64,000 bases of DNA from Serratia fonticola (GCF_006715025.1 NZ_VFMK01000001.1:5518001-5582000); one strand, 5' to 3'. Counted from the first letter of the stretch, positions 45,483 through 53,856 are shown. Translations and numbers: made by a program. Notes: generated by a model not told the origin, from the sequence alone.

Positions 45483-46190
45483 ATGTTAATGAAAAATATT
45501 TTAGCTATTGCGCTTATAGCATCAACGTCATCTGCAAATGCGGCAATAGCCTTAGATCGAACCAGGATCATTTTCCCAGGTAATGCGAAAAGTATCACTT
45601 TAACGATTACCAATGAAAATAAAGAGATACCTTATCTCGCACAATCATGGTTAGAAAACAAGAAAGGCGAAAAAATTTCAGCGCCCTTCCTTATCACGCC
45701 ACCACTACAACGCGTGGAGGGTGGAAAAAATGCGATAATTCGTATTAATAACATTGACACGGGGTCGTTACCGCAGGATAGGGAATCGGTATATTGGTTC
45801 TCAGTAAGAGAAGTTCCACCTAAAAGCGACAAGCCCAATGTTCTACAGGTAGCGCTTCAGACAAAAATAAAACTATTTTATCGGCCTGAAGGGATTATCC
45901 CTGATAAATCAGCGCGATGGGATGATCAGCTCATTCTGCATCCTACATCAGGGGGCTTTAATGTCGAAAACCCGACACCTTATTATGTCACCATACTTGC
46001 TATCACTGGCGGTGAGAAAGATATCGTCGATAAAGAATTTAAACCGGTGATGCTGGCTCCAAAATCGACTTCGCTGGTAGCATCAAAAACATTCAAAACA
46101 CCGTATGTAACAACAATTAATGACTACGGCGGCAAACCAAAGTTGCCATTTAAATGTAACGGTAACTCATGTAAAGCCGTAAAGTCCTGA
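45483..46190 (+). CDS. Periplasmic fimbrial chaperone 1 (PapD-like)
   Basis: 235 residues with a signal peptide to about residue 20 and two Ig-like domains. Residues that anchor the pilin C-terminus in PapD are present: Arg in ALDRTRIIF and Lys in TKIKLFYRP. The G1-F1 region keeps PQDRESVYWFSVREVPP. C-terminal INDYGG and a CNGNSC pair closely follow PapD. The ATG at 45483 is followed by another two codons later; either may be used. Confidence 0.94.
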   Translation: MLMKNILAIALIASTSSANAAIALDRTRIIFPGNAKSITLTITNENKEIPYLAQSWLENKKGEKISAPFLITPPLQRVEGGKNAIIRINNIDTGSLPQDRESVYWFSVREVPPKSDKPNVLQVALQTKIKLFYRPEGIIPDKSARWDDQLILHPTSGGFNVENPTPYYVTILAITGGEKDIVDKEFKPVMLAPKSTSLVASKTFKTPYVTTINDYGGKPKLPFKCNGNSCKAVKS

Positions 46191-46221
46191 TGACCTAGCA
46201 TCAAAAAAAAAGGCAACCGCC

Positions 46222-46824
46222 ATGAATTTAAATATAAATCTTGCTTGCCTGGCAATATTTATAGCCTTCAGTCTATGTATAAATACACTCGCATATGGAG
46301 GTAAACAAGATAATTGGGATGTGTATGGTCTTAATGGTGAAGTTCACATGAATGTAGGGCTAGTGGAAAGCCCCTGTTCATTGGATATAGCATCATCCAG
46401 TACCGAGATTGACTTGGGGAGTATTACCCAAAGACAATTAAATAAGGCGGGTAGACATTCAACGTCAATACCGGTACACATTATGTTGAATGATTGTATG
46501 TTCAATAATAACGTACGGTCTACAACGCATGGTGATAATTTGTACTTTATCCAATCTCAACCGTCAGTCATGTTAAAAATTTTTGGCGATGAAGATCAGG
46601 ACGAACCCTCTTTATTCAAAATTTACGGTGATAATGAAGGTGTAGCACTACGTATTGAGGATATGGAACATAAGGCAATACATCCAGGGGAACCAAGTCG
46701 GCCTCAACTTTTACTTCCTGGTAGGAACGACCTTGTTTTATATGTTCAACTCAGTAGAACAACTAAGCCGTTATCCGCTGGCGCATTTCGGGCTGTGATA
46801 AATATCGAGTTAGAGTACAACTGA
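46222..46824 (+). CDS. Minor fimbrial subunit
   Basis: 200-residue pilin-fold protein with an N-terminal hydrophobic export signal (about 1-25), Cys pair (SPCSLD, NDCMFN) and final ELEYN with penultimate Tyr. The segment after the second Cys is longer than in ordinary pilins and carries an acidic loop (GDEDQDEPS). Its TGA overlaps the next ATG (TGATG), so translation is coupled. Family member by fold; exact position in the fibre not known. Confidence 0.85.
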   Translation: MNLNINLACLAIFIAFSLCINTLAYGGKQDNWDVYGLNGEVHMNVGLVESPCSLDIASSSTEIDLGSITQRQLNKAGRHSTSIPVHIMLNDCMFNNNVRSTTHGDNLYFIQSQPSVMLKIFGDEDQDEPSLFKIYGDNEGVALRIEDMEHKAIHPGEPSRPQLLLPGRNDLVLYVQLSRTTKPLSAGAFRAVINIELEYN

Positions 46825-47324
46825 TGAAAAAAGTATTGTTTATCACAGGGCTATTTTTTTTCGTAGGGAATGTGCTTGCTGATACAGATGTCAACTTTAA
46901 AGGAACATTAATCGTTGACCCTTGTATTGTGAGCACCTCTTCTGCTGAGCAAACGATAGAGTTTGGCAATATTGCAGCAAGTACCTTTATCAACCATAAC
47001 CGCAGTGCTGGGGAACGCTTTAAAATTACGCTAGCGGAGTGTGATTTATCTTTGGGCTCAACAGTTTCAATCACTTTTAATGGTACTGCAGCAGGACAAC
47101 AGCCGGATGCCTTTTCTGTTACAGGAACTGCGGAAGGGATAGGTATCGCGTTAGAAGATGCTGAAGGAAAGACGATAACTCCAAACGTTTCACTGGAGTC
47201 ATCACCATTAAACGCGGGAGAAACAGTCCTTGAGTATATGGCATATGTTCAGGGGCCAGACTACAAGGGAATTAAGCAAGGTTCATTTGTATCGCAAGTG
47301 ACATTTACACTTGCCTATGAATAA
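46824..47324 (+). CDS. Minor fimbrial subunit
   Basis: 166-residue pilin with signal peptide MKKVLFITGLFFFVGNVLA, DVNFKGTLIVDPC, a second Cys in LAECDLS, and terminal FTLAYE. Sequence is close to the major pilin type, including GTAEGIGIALEDAEGK. It overlaps the previous gene by 1 bp and ends 10 bp before the second chaperone. Confidence 0.88.
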   Translation: MKKVLFITGLFFFVGNVLADTDVNFKGTLIVDPCIVSTSSAEQTIEFGNIAASTFINHNRSAGERFKITLAECDLSLGSTVSITFNGTAAGQQPDAFSVTGTAEGIGIALEDAEGKTITPNVSLESSPLNAGETVLEYMAYVQGPDYKGIKQGSFVSQVTFTLAYE

Positions 47325-47334
47325 GGTTAATTTT

Positions 47335-48108
47335 ATGCACATTCGGTTTAGCTCCTTAATAATATTGGCTCTCTCTGCCAGCGTCTCATTTTCTCTTAAT
47401 GCCGCCTTAACGGTAGACCGTTCTCGTCTTGTTATTAACGAAGGCGATAAATCCATCAAAGTTAATGTCACGAATCAGAACGCACAAGATCCTTACCTGG
47501 CTCAAGGCTGGATAGAGGATGAGAATGAGAAAAAACTATCCGGTCCTCTGATGGTGCTTCCTCCGATCCAACGAATAGAAGCAGGAGGGAAAGCATTGCT
47601 CAGGATCCAGACAATACCAGACGTTCAAAACCTACCTAAAGATCGGGAAAGCGTTTTCTTTTTTAACCTGCGGGAAATCCCCCCCAAAAATACCAAATCG
47701 AATGTCTTGACATTAGCAATACAAACAAGATTGAAAGTGTTCTATCGGCCTGCAGCTATACAGGTAGCGCGTAATGCAGATACTGTTCCAGGGACTGAGA
47801 CTCTCACTCTGGTCAAAAAGGGGAACGGTTATTTCATTGATAACCCAACCCCCTACCATTTCTCCTTTGTAGAGTTACGCGATGGTTTACAAGGTAATAC
47901 TGTAGATAGCTTTAAACCACTAATGGCTGCCCCCTACTCGGAAACACACTTACTGGATTCATCATCATTAGCCAGTAAAACGCCGGTACTGATGTTCATT
48001 AACGATCATGGAGGCCAGCGCCTGTTACCGTTTAACTGCTCTGGCAATCTTTGTAAAGCTGGCAAAGTTATGATAGCCGCCTCTAAAGCAGGAACACCCA
48101 ATGTATAA
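47335..48108 (+). CDS. Periplasmic fimbrial chaperone 2 (PapD-like)
   Basis: 257 residues from the ATG at 47335, chosen because AAGG lies 8 nt upstream; the frame also offers an ATG at 47317. Signal peptide to about residue 23, then LTVDRSRLVINEGDKS, LPPIQRIEAGGKAL, DRESVFFFNLREIPP and LKVFYRP, so the pilin-binding Arg and Lys are kept. C-terminal INDHGG and CSGNLC. It is clearly different in sequence from chaperone 1, and its C-terminal tail is longer. Its presence between pilin genes suggests dedicated service to some minor or tip subunits. Confidence 0.92.
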   Translation: MHIRFSSLIILALSASVSFSLNAALTVDRSRLVINEGDKSIKVNVTNQNAQDPYLAQGWIEDENEKKLSGPLMVLPPIQRIEAGGKALLRIQTIPDVQNLPKDRESVFFFNLREIPPKNTKSNVLTLAIQTRLKVFYRPAAIQVARNADTVPGTETLTLVKKGNGYFIDNPTPYHFSFVELRDGLQGNTVDSFKPLMAAPYSETHLLDSSSLASKTPVLMFINDHGGQRLLPFNCSGNLCKAGKVMIAASKAGTPNV

Positions 48109-48622
48109 GACCGCAATGAGCAAAGTATCTAGACTATTGCTGGTTATTCCGTTTATTACCTGGTTCACAGCGACCTTTGCCGCGACTGAACAAGGTACCA
48201 CGGTAAACGTTACAGGAACGTTGATCGACCCACCACCTTGCTTTCTGAATGAGGAACAACCTCTGGAAGTTAATTTTGGTGATAAAGTCGGGATTAAAAA
48301 AGTTGCTACCGGAATCTACCGACAACCACTAGACATTGAGGTTCGATGTGAAGAATCAAGTAAACCCTGGCAATTGGTGATCTCCTGGTATGGAAATACG
48401 GCAACGTTTGATGCCGATAATGCAACCATTATCACAGCTGAACAGGCTGATTTAGGCGTAAAGCTATACGCAGATGGTAAAGCTTTTCCACTTAAAACGT
48501 TATTAAAAGTCAATGCTAGCGCGCTACCAAAATTAGAGGCGGTATTGGTCCAAAGAGAAGGCATAGAGCTAAAAGAAGGGTCATTTACTGCCCGCGGCGT
48601 ATTAAGAGCTGAATATCAATAG
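48101..48622 (+). CDS. Minor pilin / tip adaptor subunit
   Basis: 173 residues; signal peptide ends near ATFA. GTTVNVTGTLIDPPPCFL begins the pilin domain, the second Cys is in VRCEE, and the C-terminus is LRAEYQ. Its C-terminal half (LGVKLYADGKAF, then KEGSFTARGVL) recurs in the next two proteins, as for adaptor subunits of the PapF/MrpG kind. The start overlaps chaperone 2 by 8 bp; an ATG at 48116 is an alternative. Confidence 0.85.
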   Translation: MYKTAMSKVSRLLLVIPFITWFTATFAATEQGTTVNVTGTLIDPPPCFLNEEQPLEVNFGDKVGIKKVATGIYRQPLDIEVRCEESSKPWQLVISWYGNTATFDADNATIITAEQADLGVKLYADGKAFPLKTLLKVNASALPKLEAVLVQREGIELKEGSFTARGVLRAEYQ

Positions 48623-48709
48623 CCCTAAGGTTAAGATTAACCGTGCAGATAACTCATTAACTTACAATGTCGTCTTTGCAATAACACCCTTACATTTAAT
48701 TAAGCCGAG

Positions 48710-49267
48710 ATGGACACAATGGTATTTTCAAAAAACATTTATAGAGTGAAAGGTGTTCTTTACAAAAGAATCCACTTATTTATCGGGATATTAATCATTT
48801 TAGGATGCTATAGCAATAAAGTATTTTGTGCCATAGACCATGGCTTCTTGGATATCAATATTCATGGTGAACTGTATGCGCCTATGTGCAAAATTAATAA
48901 TGGGGCTGATATTGATGTCGACTATGGTACGATAAAAGTCGATAGCCTTGATAATGACCAAGATATCATTCCGCTAGACTATAACATTCAATGTGAAGGT
49001 GTCAGCACAAACAACTCCGTGTCTATAACGGCCAGCGGTGATGCCGCTGGCTTTGATACCGATAAAGCGACGGTAAAGACTAACGAGTTCGCTAACTTAG
49101 GTGTGAAAGTATATATAGACAACAAACCAATGGTTTTGGGAAATAAATATAGCGTGAAGCTCTCAACCTTACCGGTTGTTGCAGTGCAATTACTAAAACA
49201 AAAAAACACTACGGTAACGAGTGGTGATTTCAGTGCAAAGATAATATTGACCGCAACATATAACTAA
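48710..49267 (+). CDS. Minor pilin / tip adaptor subunit
   Basis: 185 residues, with a charged N-terminus before the hydrophobic signal (FIGILIILGCYS...KVFCA). Pilin domain with Cys pair (APMCKI, IQCEG) and terminal LTATYN. LGVKVYIDNKPM and TSGDFSAKIIL align with the preceding adaptor. The start is uncertain; ATGs at 48710 and 48719 are both possible. It ends 23 bp before the adhesin gene. Confidence 0.82.
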   Translation: MDTMVFSKNIYRVKGVLYKRIHLFIGILIILGCYSNKVFCAIDHGFLDINIHGELYAPMCKINNGADIDVDYGTIKVDSLDNDQDIIPLDYNIQCEGVSTNNSVSITASGDAAGFDTDKATVKTNEFANLGVKVYIDNKPMVLGNKYSVKLSTLPVVAVQLLKQKNTTVTSGDFSAKIILTATYN

Positions 49268-49290
49268 ACAATCCTTTATGAGATTCTGAG

Positions 49291-50226
49291 ATGAAAAAGG
49301 TTCAAATTCTTGTAGCCCTCATTTTTTGTTTCGTCAGTCGTTCAGTTATGGCATTTAGTTGCCAACTGAATGGAGTCGACCTCCCTAATGGGAGTACAGC
49401 TAGTATCACCGTTCCTGTTGGTCCTGAGATTGTTAGTGGTAAAAATATTATCATTGATTTCTCAAAGTATGTTAGCTGTGCAGTAACGGGAGTTAACTAT
49501 GGTTTTATTGACTATATTCGCACCTATGCAGTGAATAGCAATGGATCCATTGTCTTCGAGAACAAACTATATGGTAAAGATGGAGGCTCGACAATTAACG
49601 GTAGTAGCTATAACATTCCAGTACCTGCAGGCATTCATATTTATACCCTTGACACTTATTATAAATACGTTCCGTTACCTATTGAATCATATTTGAATGT
49701 TGGTAGCGAACCTGATGGGGTTGAAATAAAAGCGGGTGACTTACTCTTAACGTTAGGAATGAAACAAACCAACAATATAGATAATACTTATAACCTTTAC
49801 ACATGGAAAGTGTACGCGGCTAACGACACTTATGTCTCATTATCAAGCTGTAAGATAAACAACAACAGCACGATGGATGTTGACTTTGGCAGCCTAAATA
49901 GTGCGGATATTGACCAAGGCGTAAGTCACACGATTGAAAAACCTGTAAATTATTCTTGCGATAATTCCGTTAACCATACGGTTGCTCTTAAGTTAATTCC
50001 TGCCACTAATGGGAATGATTTTACGACAACCACAGAAGGTCTGAATGTTGATATTTATAGAGGAAGTGAGAAACTTAAGCCAAACACCTTTTTTTATACA
50101 GACTTAAACAATGGCTCAGGCAATGACACATTAACATTCTCTTTAGTTAAAGATAAAAATTATCAGGACAAAGTTAAAGATGGCGCATTTAGCAGCAATA
50201 TCATTCTAGTCATGTCCAATCCTTAA
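49291..50226 (+). CDS. Two-domain fimbrial tip adhesin (FimH/PapG-like)
   Basis: 311 residues: signal peptide MKKVQILVALIFCFVSRSVMA, then an N-terminal domain (about 22-190, Cys24 and Cys62 in FSCQLNG and VSCAVTG) that I take as receptor-binding, then a pilin domain (about 192-311, Cys in SSCKIN and NYSCDN). Size, layout and last position fit tip adhesins. No specific lectin family was recognised, so the receptor is unknown. The C-terminus is ILVMSNP and lacks the usual penultimate Tyr. Confidence 0.82.
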   Translation: MKKVQILVALIFCFVSRSVMAFSCQLNGVDLPNGSTASITVPVGPEIVSGKNIIIDFSKYVSCAVTGVNYGFIDYIRTYAVNSNGSIVFENKLYGKDGGSTINGSSYNIPVPAGIHIYTLDTYYKYVPLPIESYLNVGSEPDGVEIKAGDLLLTLGMKQTNNIDNTYNLYTWKVYAANDTYVSLSSCKINNNSTMDVDFGSLNSADIDQGVSHTIEKPVNYSCDNSVNHTVALKLIPATNGNDFTTTTEGLNVDIYRGSEKLKPNTFFYTDLNNGSGNDTLTFSLVKDKNYQDKVKDGAFSSNIILVMSNP

Positions 50227-50630
50227 TGTTAATTCGGGTAATAAGCCATATATAAGTCAGGAGACCGTATTCCTGACCGCTTCCTTTTGCTAGAACTTTT
50301 ACACCTCAGAAAGTGCATGGTTATTACCCCCTCGACAACATAAACGTAATAACCATCACTCAACAAAATCTCCTCTAAACGCCTCCTCGCCTCCTCTCAA
50401 CAAACAGTTTCTACCCTCATGACCTCCTCCTTGGATTCACACATTGTAAAACCAGTGTTGGACAATGCATTTACCAAAATCCTGAGTTATGTATCACCTA
50501 ATGCTAGGCATCTCCCCCCCACGATAATATATTTACAACTAATTTTTAATTTACATGCTATAATTTAACTGGATTGAAAAGTGAACATTAACACGAAAAA
50601 TAATCTAGAGAATGTTGTGTAGGATTGAGC
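50227..50630. other. Gap after the fimbrial operon
   Basis: 404 bp without a gene. GTCAGGA/TCCTGAC at 50256-50277, followed by CGCTTCCTTTTGC, is a weak candidate terminator for the fimbrial operon. The segment 50330-50460 is C-rich with repeated CCTCCTC motifs. The promoter of the regulator at 50631 must lie in its AT-rich right part. Confidence 0.45.
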
Positions 50631-51380
50631 ATGCAATTTTTAATAAATAACTCTGTCACATTCAGTTCAATTGACGGGTCTCTTTTTAACAATGAGAATA
50701 AAGATAACATTGTTATTTTACCTCTCATGGCTTCCCGTGTATTTACCTTTTTACTGACGAATGCAGGAAAGGTCGTTCCTAGGGATGAAATTTTCAATTA
50801 TGCTTGGGAAAATAGAAACCTAGTTGCATCTAATAACAGTTTAACTCAGTATATATCGACGATTCGCCGTACGTTACTGGAAGTAAACTGTAATGAAGAA
50901 ATTATTGAAACCATCCCTAAGAAAGGGTTCTATATTTCTGAAAAAATTGTAACGGAAATACAATGCAATGAAGATTACATCATAAGCCAAAATAATCCAA
51001 TAAAAAAATCAATGCTATTTCCATTGCTAGCCATGATCGCCATGATGATTACCTTAATATTTTACCAATTATATTCTTATCATGAACGCGTTTTGAGCAG
51101 AGAGTTACTCTATCTCGGAAAAATTGACAGTTGTCGTGTTTACATCCTGGAAAAAACAGCAGATAGTAATAAAGAAAGAATACTGAATAGCATTCGAAGA
51201 ATAATAGAAACACCGCAATATAATATAGGTTGCATTGATAAGTTATCGTACATATACAAATCCGATGAGTTTTTTTTGTTTGATGGAAAAGGACGTGCTT
51301 TTATAAGCCGTTGTAACATTCCCGAAGAAATAAGACCGACTATTTCCGAATGCAAGGGTATATATATTCATGCGCGTTAA
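50631..51380 (+). CDS. MarT/ToxR-like membrane-anchored transcriptional regulator
   Basis: 249 residues from the ATG at 50631 (AGGA site 8 nt upstream; a TTG two codons earlier is less likely). N-terminal OmpR-type winged helix (about 10-105; LPLMASRVFTFLLTNAGKVV, NSLTQYISTIRRTL, IIETIPKKGFYI), a transmembrane helix near 128-148 (SMLFPLLAMIAMMITLIFYQ), and a periplasmic domain with three Cys. This is the ToxR/CadC/MarT layout. It overlaps the FidL-like gene by 11 bp and lies downstream of the fimbrial genes, which it probably controls. Confidence 0.87.
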   Translation: MQFLINNSVTFSSIDGSLFNNENKDNIVILPLMASRVFTFLLTNAGKVVPRDEIFNYAWENRNLVASNNSLTQYISTIRRTLLEVNCNEEIIETIPKKGFYISEKIVTEIQCNEDYIISQNNPIKKSMLFPLLAMIAMMITLIFYQLYSYHERVLSRELLYLGKIDSCRVYILEKTADSNKERILNSIRRIIETPQYNIGCIDKLSYIYKSDEFFLFDGKGRAFISRCNIPEEIRPTISECKGIYIHAR

Positions 51381-51849
51381 AAAATTGAAATTGCTCACAG
51401 CCATTTTGTCATTGCTGTTTATCTCCAATCTTCTCATTTACTTCGAACGCTATCTTTATGTCGAGAATATCGATTGCGACTCTTCTCTAAGCATACCTAT
51501 TATGCGAGATGGCTATAATTTCAGCGGAACGATACATATGACATTTAAACCCAATGGAAGTGGTTCTGTAGCTATGACAGGGAGTCTGGCTCGTAGCGGA
51601 GGTAAACAGAGCTATGATATTCTAAGAACAGTCTATTTTGATTATATCTATGATAACTACAGTTATTTGACTCTTTCTAATTTTGTCGTAAAGAAAAATA
51701 TTACTGACGATACGGCGGAAGCTTTGTTTAACAACGTTTTGTTTGATTTTTCTTCGGCATCAAGACAAATCAGGGTTGAAAAATTAAATGATAACGCTTA
51801 TCTGATTGAAAATGCGTTTTCCCCCGTTTTCATTTGCATCAAAAAATAG
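51370..51849 (+). CDS. FidL-like inner-membrane protein
   Basis: 159 residues, with one N-terminal transmembrane helix (about 8-27) and a periplasmic domain with two Cys. In Salmonella SPI-3, fidL is paired with the ToxR-like marT in the same way, and ToxS plays this partner role for ToxR. The overlap of 11 bp with the regulator supports a joint product. I assign the name from context and general resemblance; a stabilising or sensing role is inferred. Confidence 0.68.
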   Translation: MRVKKLKLLTAILSLLFISNLLIYFERYLYVENIDCDSSLSIPIMRDGYNFSGTIHMTFKPNGSGSVAMTGSLARSGGKQSYDILRTVYFDYIYDNYSYLTLSNFVVKKNITDDTAEALFNNVLFDFSSASRQIRVEKLNDNAYLIENAFSPVFICIKK

Positions 51850-52048
51850 TTAAGGGCGCATTGATAATTTGTCGCGCCCCATATCGAGGGCTACTAGCAT
51901 CGCGACACCCAATATAAAAACATTAAAAACAACAAGAAATCAGAATAAAAACCTATATTTCACCACAATTTCAAATATATATATAAGAATTTTCTCAGCT
52001 ATTTTATTTTTACACCCTGTTTTCAGAATGTTTAAATGAGAGAATAGT

Positions 52049-52315
52049 ATGAGCATAGCAGTTGATATCGATATCATCCAAAATACAGAGTTCAACAACT
52101 TCCTCAAAGAGTGTAAGAAAGGGCTAGCAACCATAAACAGGATACATCAATCGCTGCTGGAAGCCGCTAGTGAAGGGCTAACGACCAGGCAAGTATCTGA
52201 CATCTGTGATATCTCTATCTATGTTGCCAGACATTGGTTAGCAAGATTGAAAGAGGTTGACATCGTCCGCAGCAGCCCTGTAAATGGAAAATCACTAAGA
52301 TGGTTCATAAATTAA
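52049..52315 (+). CDS. PapI/FaeA-like fimbrial regulator
   Basis: 88 residues. The core SLLEAASEGLTTRQVSDIC..ARHWLARLKEVDIVRSSP and final LRWFIN follow the winged-helix pattern of PapI (LLLLEKEGMVQRSP...YWFL). PapI works with Lrp and Dam methylation to switch pap transcription. It lies downstream of the fimbrial genes rather than beside papB, and no papB-like gene is present. The ATG at 52049 is preceded by GAGAATA. Confidence 0.78.
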   Translation: MSIAVDIDIIQNTEFNNFLKECKKGLATINRIHQSLLEAASEGLTTRQVSDICDISIYVARHWLARLKEVDIVRSSPVNGKSLRWFIN

Positions 52316-53361
52316 TTTAGTTGGCGTTATGCTTTGAATACAGGGAGAGTACATTCATGGCCTTTATTTACGGGATTCAATGGACATTTATACCAACGCT
52401 TCAAACAGAATGGTCCATTCCAAATGGAATAGACCATTCTGTTAAAAATATAAGTATTATTCCCATCATATGTATATCTAACAGATATACCTGCCCACCT
52501 TCAAATAACTACCTATAATGAAAATATTACAGAACATTTATTTTCACCAATACAATAGCTGACTGATATAAAACATATTGAGATATTCATAAATAACCTG
52601 CGATTTTTCTGCGCTCTATAGATATCTCTTTACTCGCGTATCATTCACTAACTGAAAAACGGCTGCAATAACCTTATAAGTCTATGGCAATACGTTCTTT
52701 TCTGCCCGTAGGACGGAGATATTAGTTCCACCTTATTGTTTAAGAGAGGCTGCGGTATCAGATCGTTGCTTTAGCCTAAACAGGTTAATCATACTTTCCT
52801 GCATTATCTTAGAGTACCCTCGCACATTCTCCTGGCTCAAATTGCCCGGTATGTAAGGATTAAAGTACCAGGTTTACGTACATTCATACTTTCAAATAGC
52901 TGACAAAGGTAGGTATGAAGGATAACGTGCCGATGGGGTCATCGAGTAGGCCAGCTAGCCCCTCTCCTGGTGGCTATCTCTTATACCCAGCTATGTTGTC
53001 TATGTCGCTATAGGTGCCATGGGAACTACCAGAAACCTTGCCACCTCTATGAACGGCAATTGCAGGGCTCAGACTCAACCCCAGTTCGCTCTGGGGCCAC
53101 AGGGTATCGGTGTTAATAAGCGTGTAGCCCCCTTCGGTAAGATGAGCACCAGGGTGAAACCATTGAAGGCGCAGAACGCACGCGGCGCATAGGCAAAAAC
53201 GCCAGGGAAGACGGTTTTATGCGAGTTGAACAGCAAGTGAATCTCGCTGGACCATAATGCGTTGGCGTTAGAGCAAGGAAAATCTGAGGGAGAGGAAAGC
53301 CGCTAATTTGGGTAAACGATAACCCCTCCTCTCCCGGTGCATAAGTTAGGATAGGATCCTG
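52316..53361. other. Non-coding stretch with decayed material
   Basis: About 1 kb without a convincing gene. It holds a long hairpin at 52404-52443 and, on the minus strand at 52974-53216, an 80-codon stop-free frame with no start codon, in sequence less AT-rich than the fimbrial cluster. The reading frame around it is broken by stops, so it may be a gene relic or chance. Confidence 0.45.
52404..52443. repeat. 18-bp stem hairpin
   Basis: AACAGAATGGTC-C-ATTCC, loop AAAT, GGAAT-A-GACCATTCTGTT: 17 of 18 pairs match. There is no T-run in either direction. Possible protein target or small-RNA structure. Confidence 0.8.
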
Positions 53362-53453
53362 TGCTTTTCCACCCATAGCAAAAAGCCCCATGCTTTCGCA
53401 TGAGGCTTTCTACTTTAATTGATGCCTGGCAGTGTCTTACAGTATTCGTCTCA
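53362..53453 (-). repeat. 5S-end relic plus terminator, copy A
   Basis: About 92 bp almost identical to copy B (53660-53753). On the minus strand it carries CACTGCCAGGCATCAA, the 3' end of 5S rRNA, then a terminator AAAGCCTCATGC-GAAA-GCATGGGGCTTTTT at 53383-53409. The rest of the 5S gene is missing. Confidence 0.8.
53383..53409 (-). terminator. Terminator in relic copy A
   Basis: Minus strand AAGCCTCATGC and GCATGGGGCTT with a GAAA loop and one mismatch, then a T-run. Confidence 0.8.
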
Positions 53454-53642
53454 CCCTCTCCCACAGGGAGAGGGAACCGCTCGAGTCCGCTGATATTACT
53501 CATTCTTTCTGCAATCGGGTTCACGACACCGACTTGCCGAAGCGGCACAGGCTCATCCACGATGCCGGACTGCTCCCTCTCCCCTACACAAGTGTGCAGG
53601 ATGTTCCCGATCGTTGCATTGGGAGAGGGCTGGGGTGAGGGG
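53451..53642. repeat. CCCTCTCCC/GGGAGAGGG repeat unit
   Basis: About 192 bp bounded by TCACCCTCTCCC and GGGAGAGGGCTGGGGTGA, with extra CCCTCTCCC and GGGAGAGGG pairs inside. A widespread proteobacterial intergenic motif of this kind is known. It lies between the two 5S-relic copies. Confidence 0.6.
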
Positions 53643-53659
53643 CTTTCACTGCCATTTTC

Positions 53660-53753
53660 TGCTTTTGACCCATAGCAAAAAGCCCCATGCTTTCGCATGA
53701 GGCTTTCTACTTATTTGATGCCTGGCAGTGTCCTACAGTATTCGTCTCATCCT
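53660..53753 (-). repeat. 5S-end relic plus terminator, copy B
   Basis: Second copy of the unit, again with the 5S 3' end (CACTGCCAGGCATCAAAT) followed on the minus strand by the same terminator (53679-53706). It lies about 240 bp downstream of the intact 5S gene. Two hairpins (CCCACCTGT/ACAGGTGGG at 53790-53812, and a GGTCGC/GCGACC stem after it) fill the space between. Confidence 0.8.
53679..53706 (-). terminator. Terminator in relic copy B
   Basis: Same hairpin as in copy A, with T-run on the minus strand. Confidence 0.8.
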
Positions 53754-53856
53754 GAGACTCACCCCTGCGGGGCCGCCGTAAACGGCGTTCCCACCTGTTC
53801 CCGACAGGTGGGTCGCATGCCCATGCGCGACCAGCACACCCAGCTACAGGTAAAAC

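Noticed and set aside
52321..52518. 65-codon plus-strand frame after the PapI-like gene
   Set aside because: It has no ribosome site and runs across the 40-nt hairpin; composition is not protein-like.
53113..53698. Minus-strand frames beginning MGLFAMGG and MRKHGAFCYG
   Set aside because: They begin in the repeated terminator units and run through repeats; no family or ribosome site.
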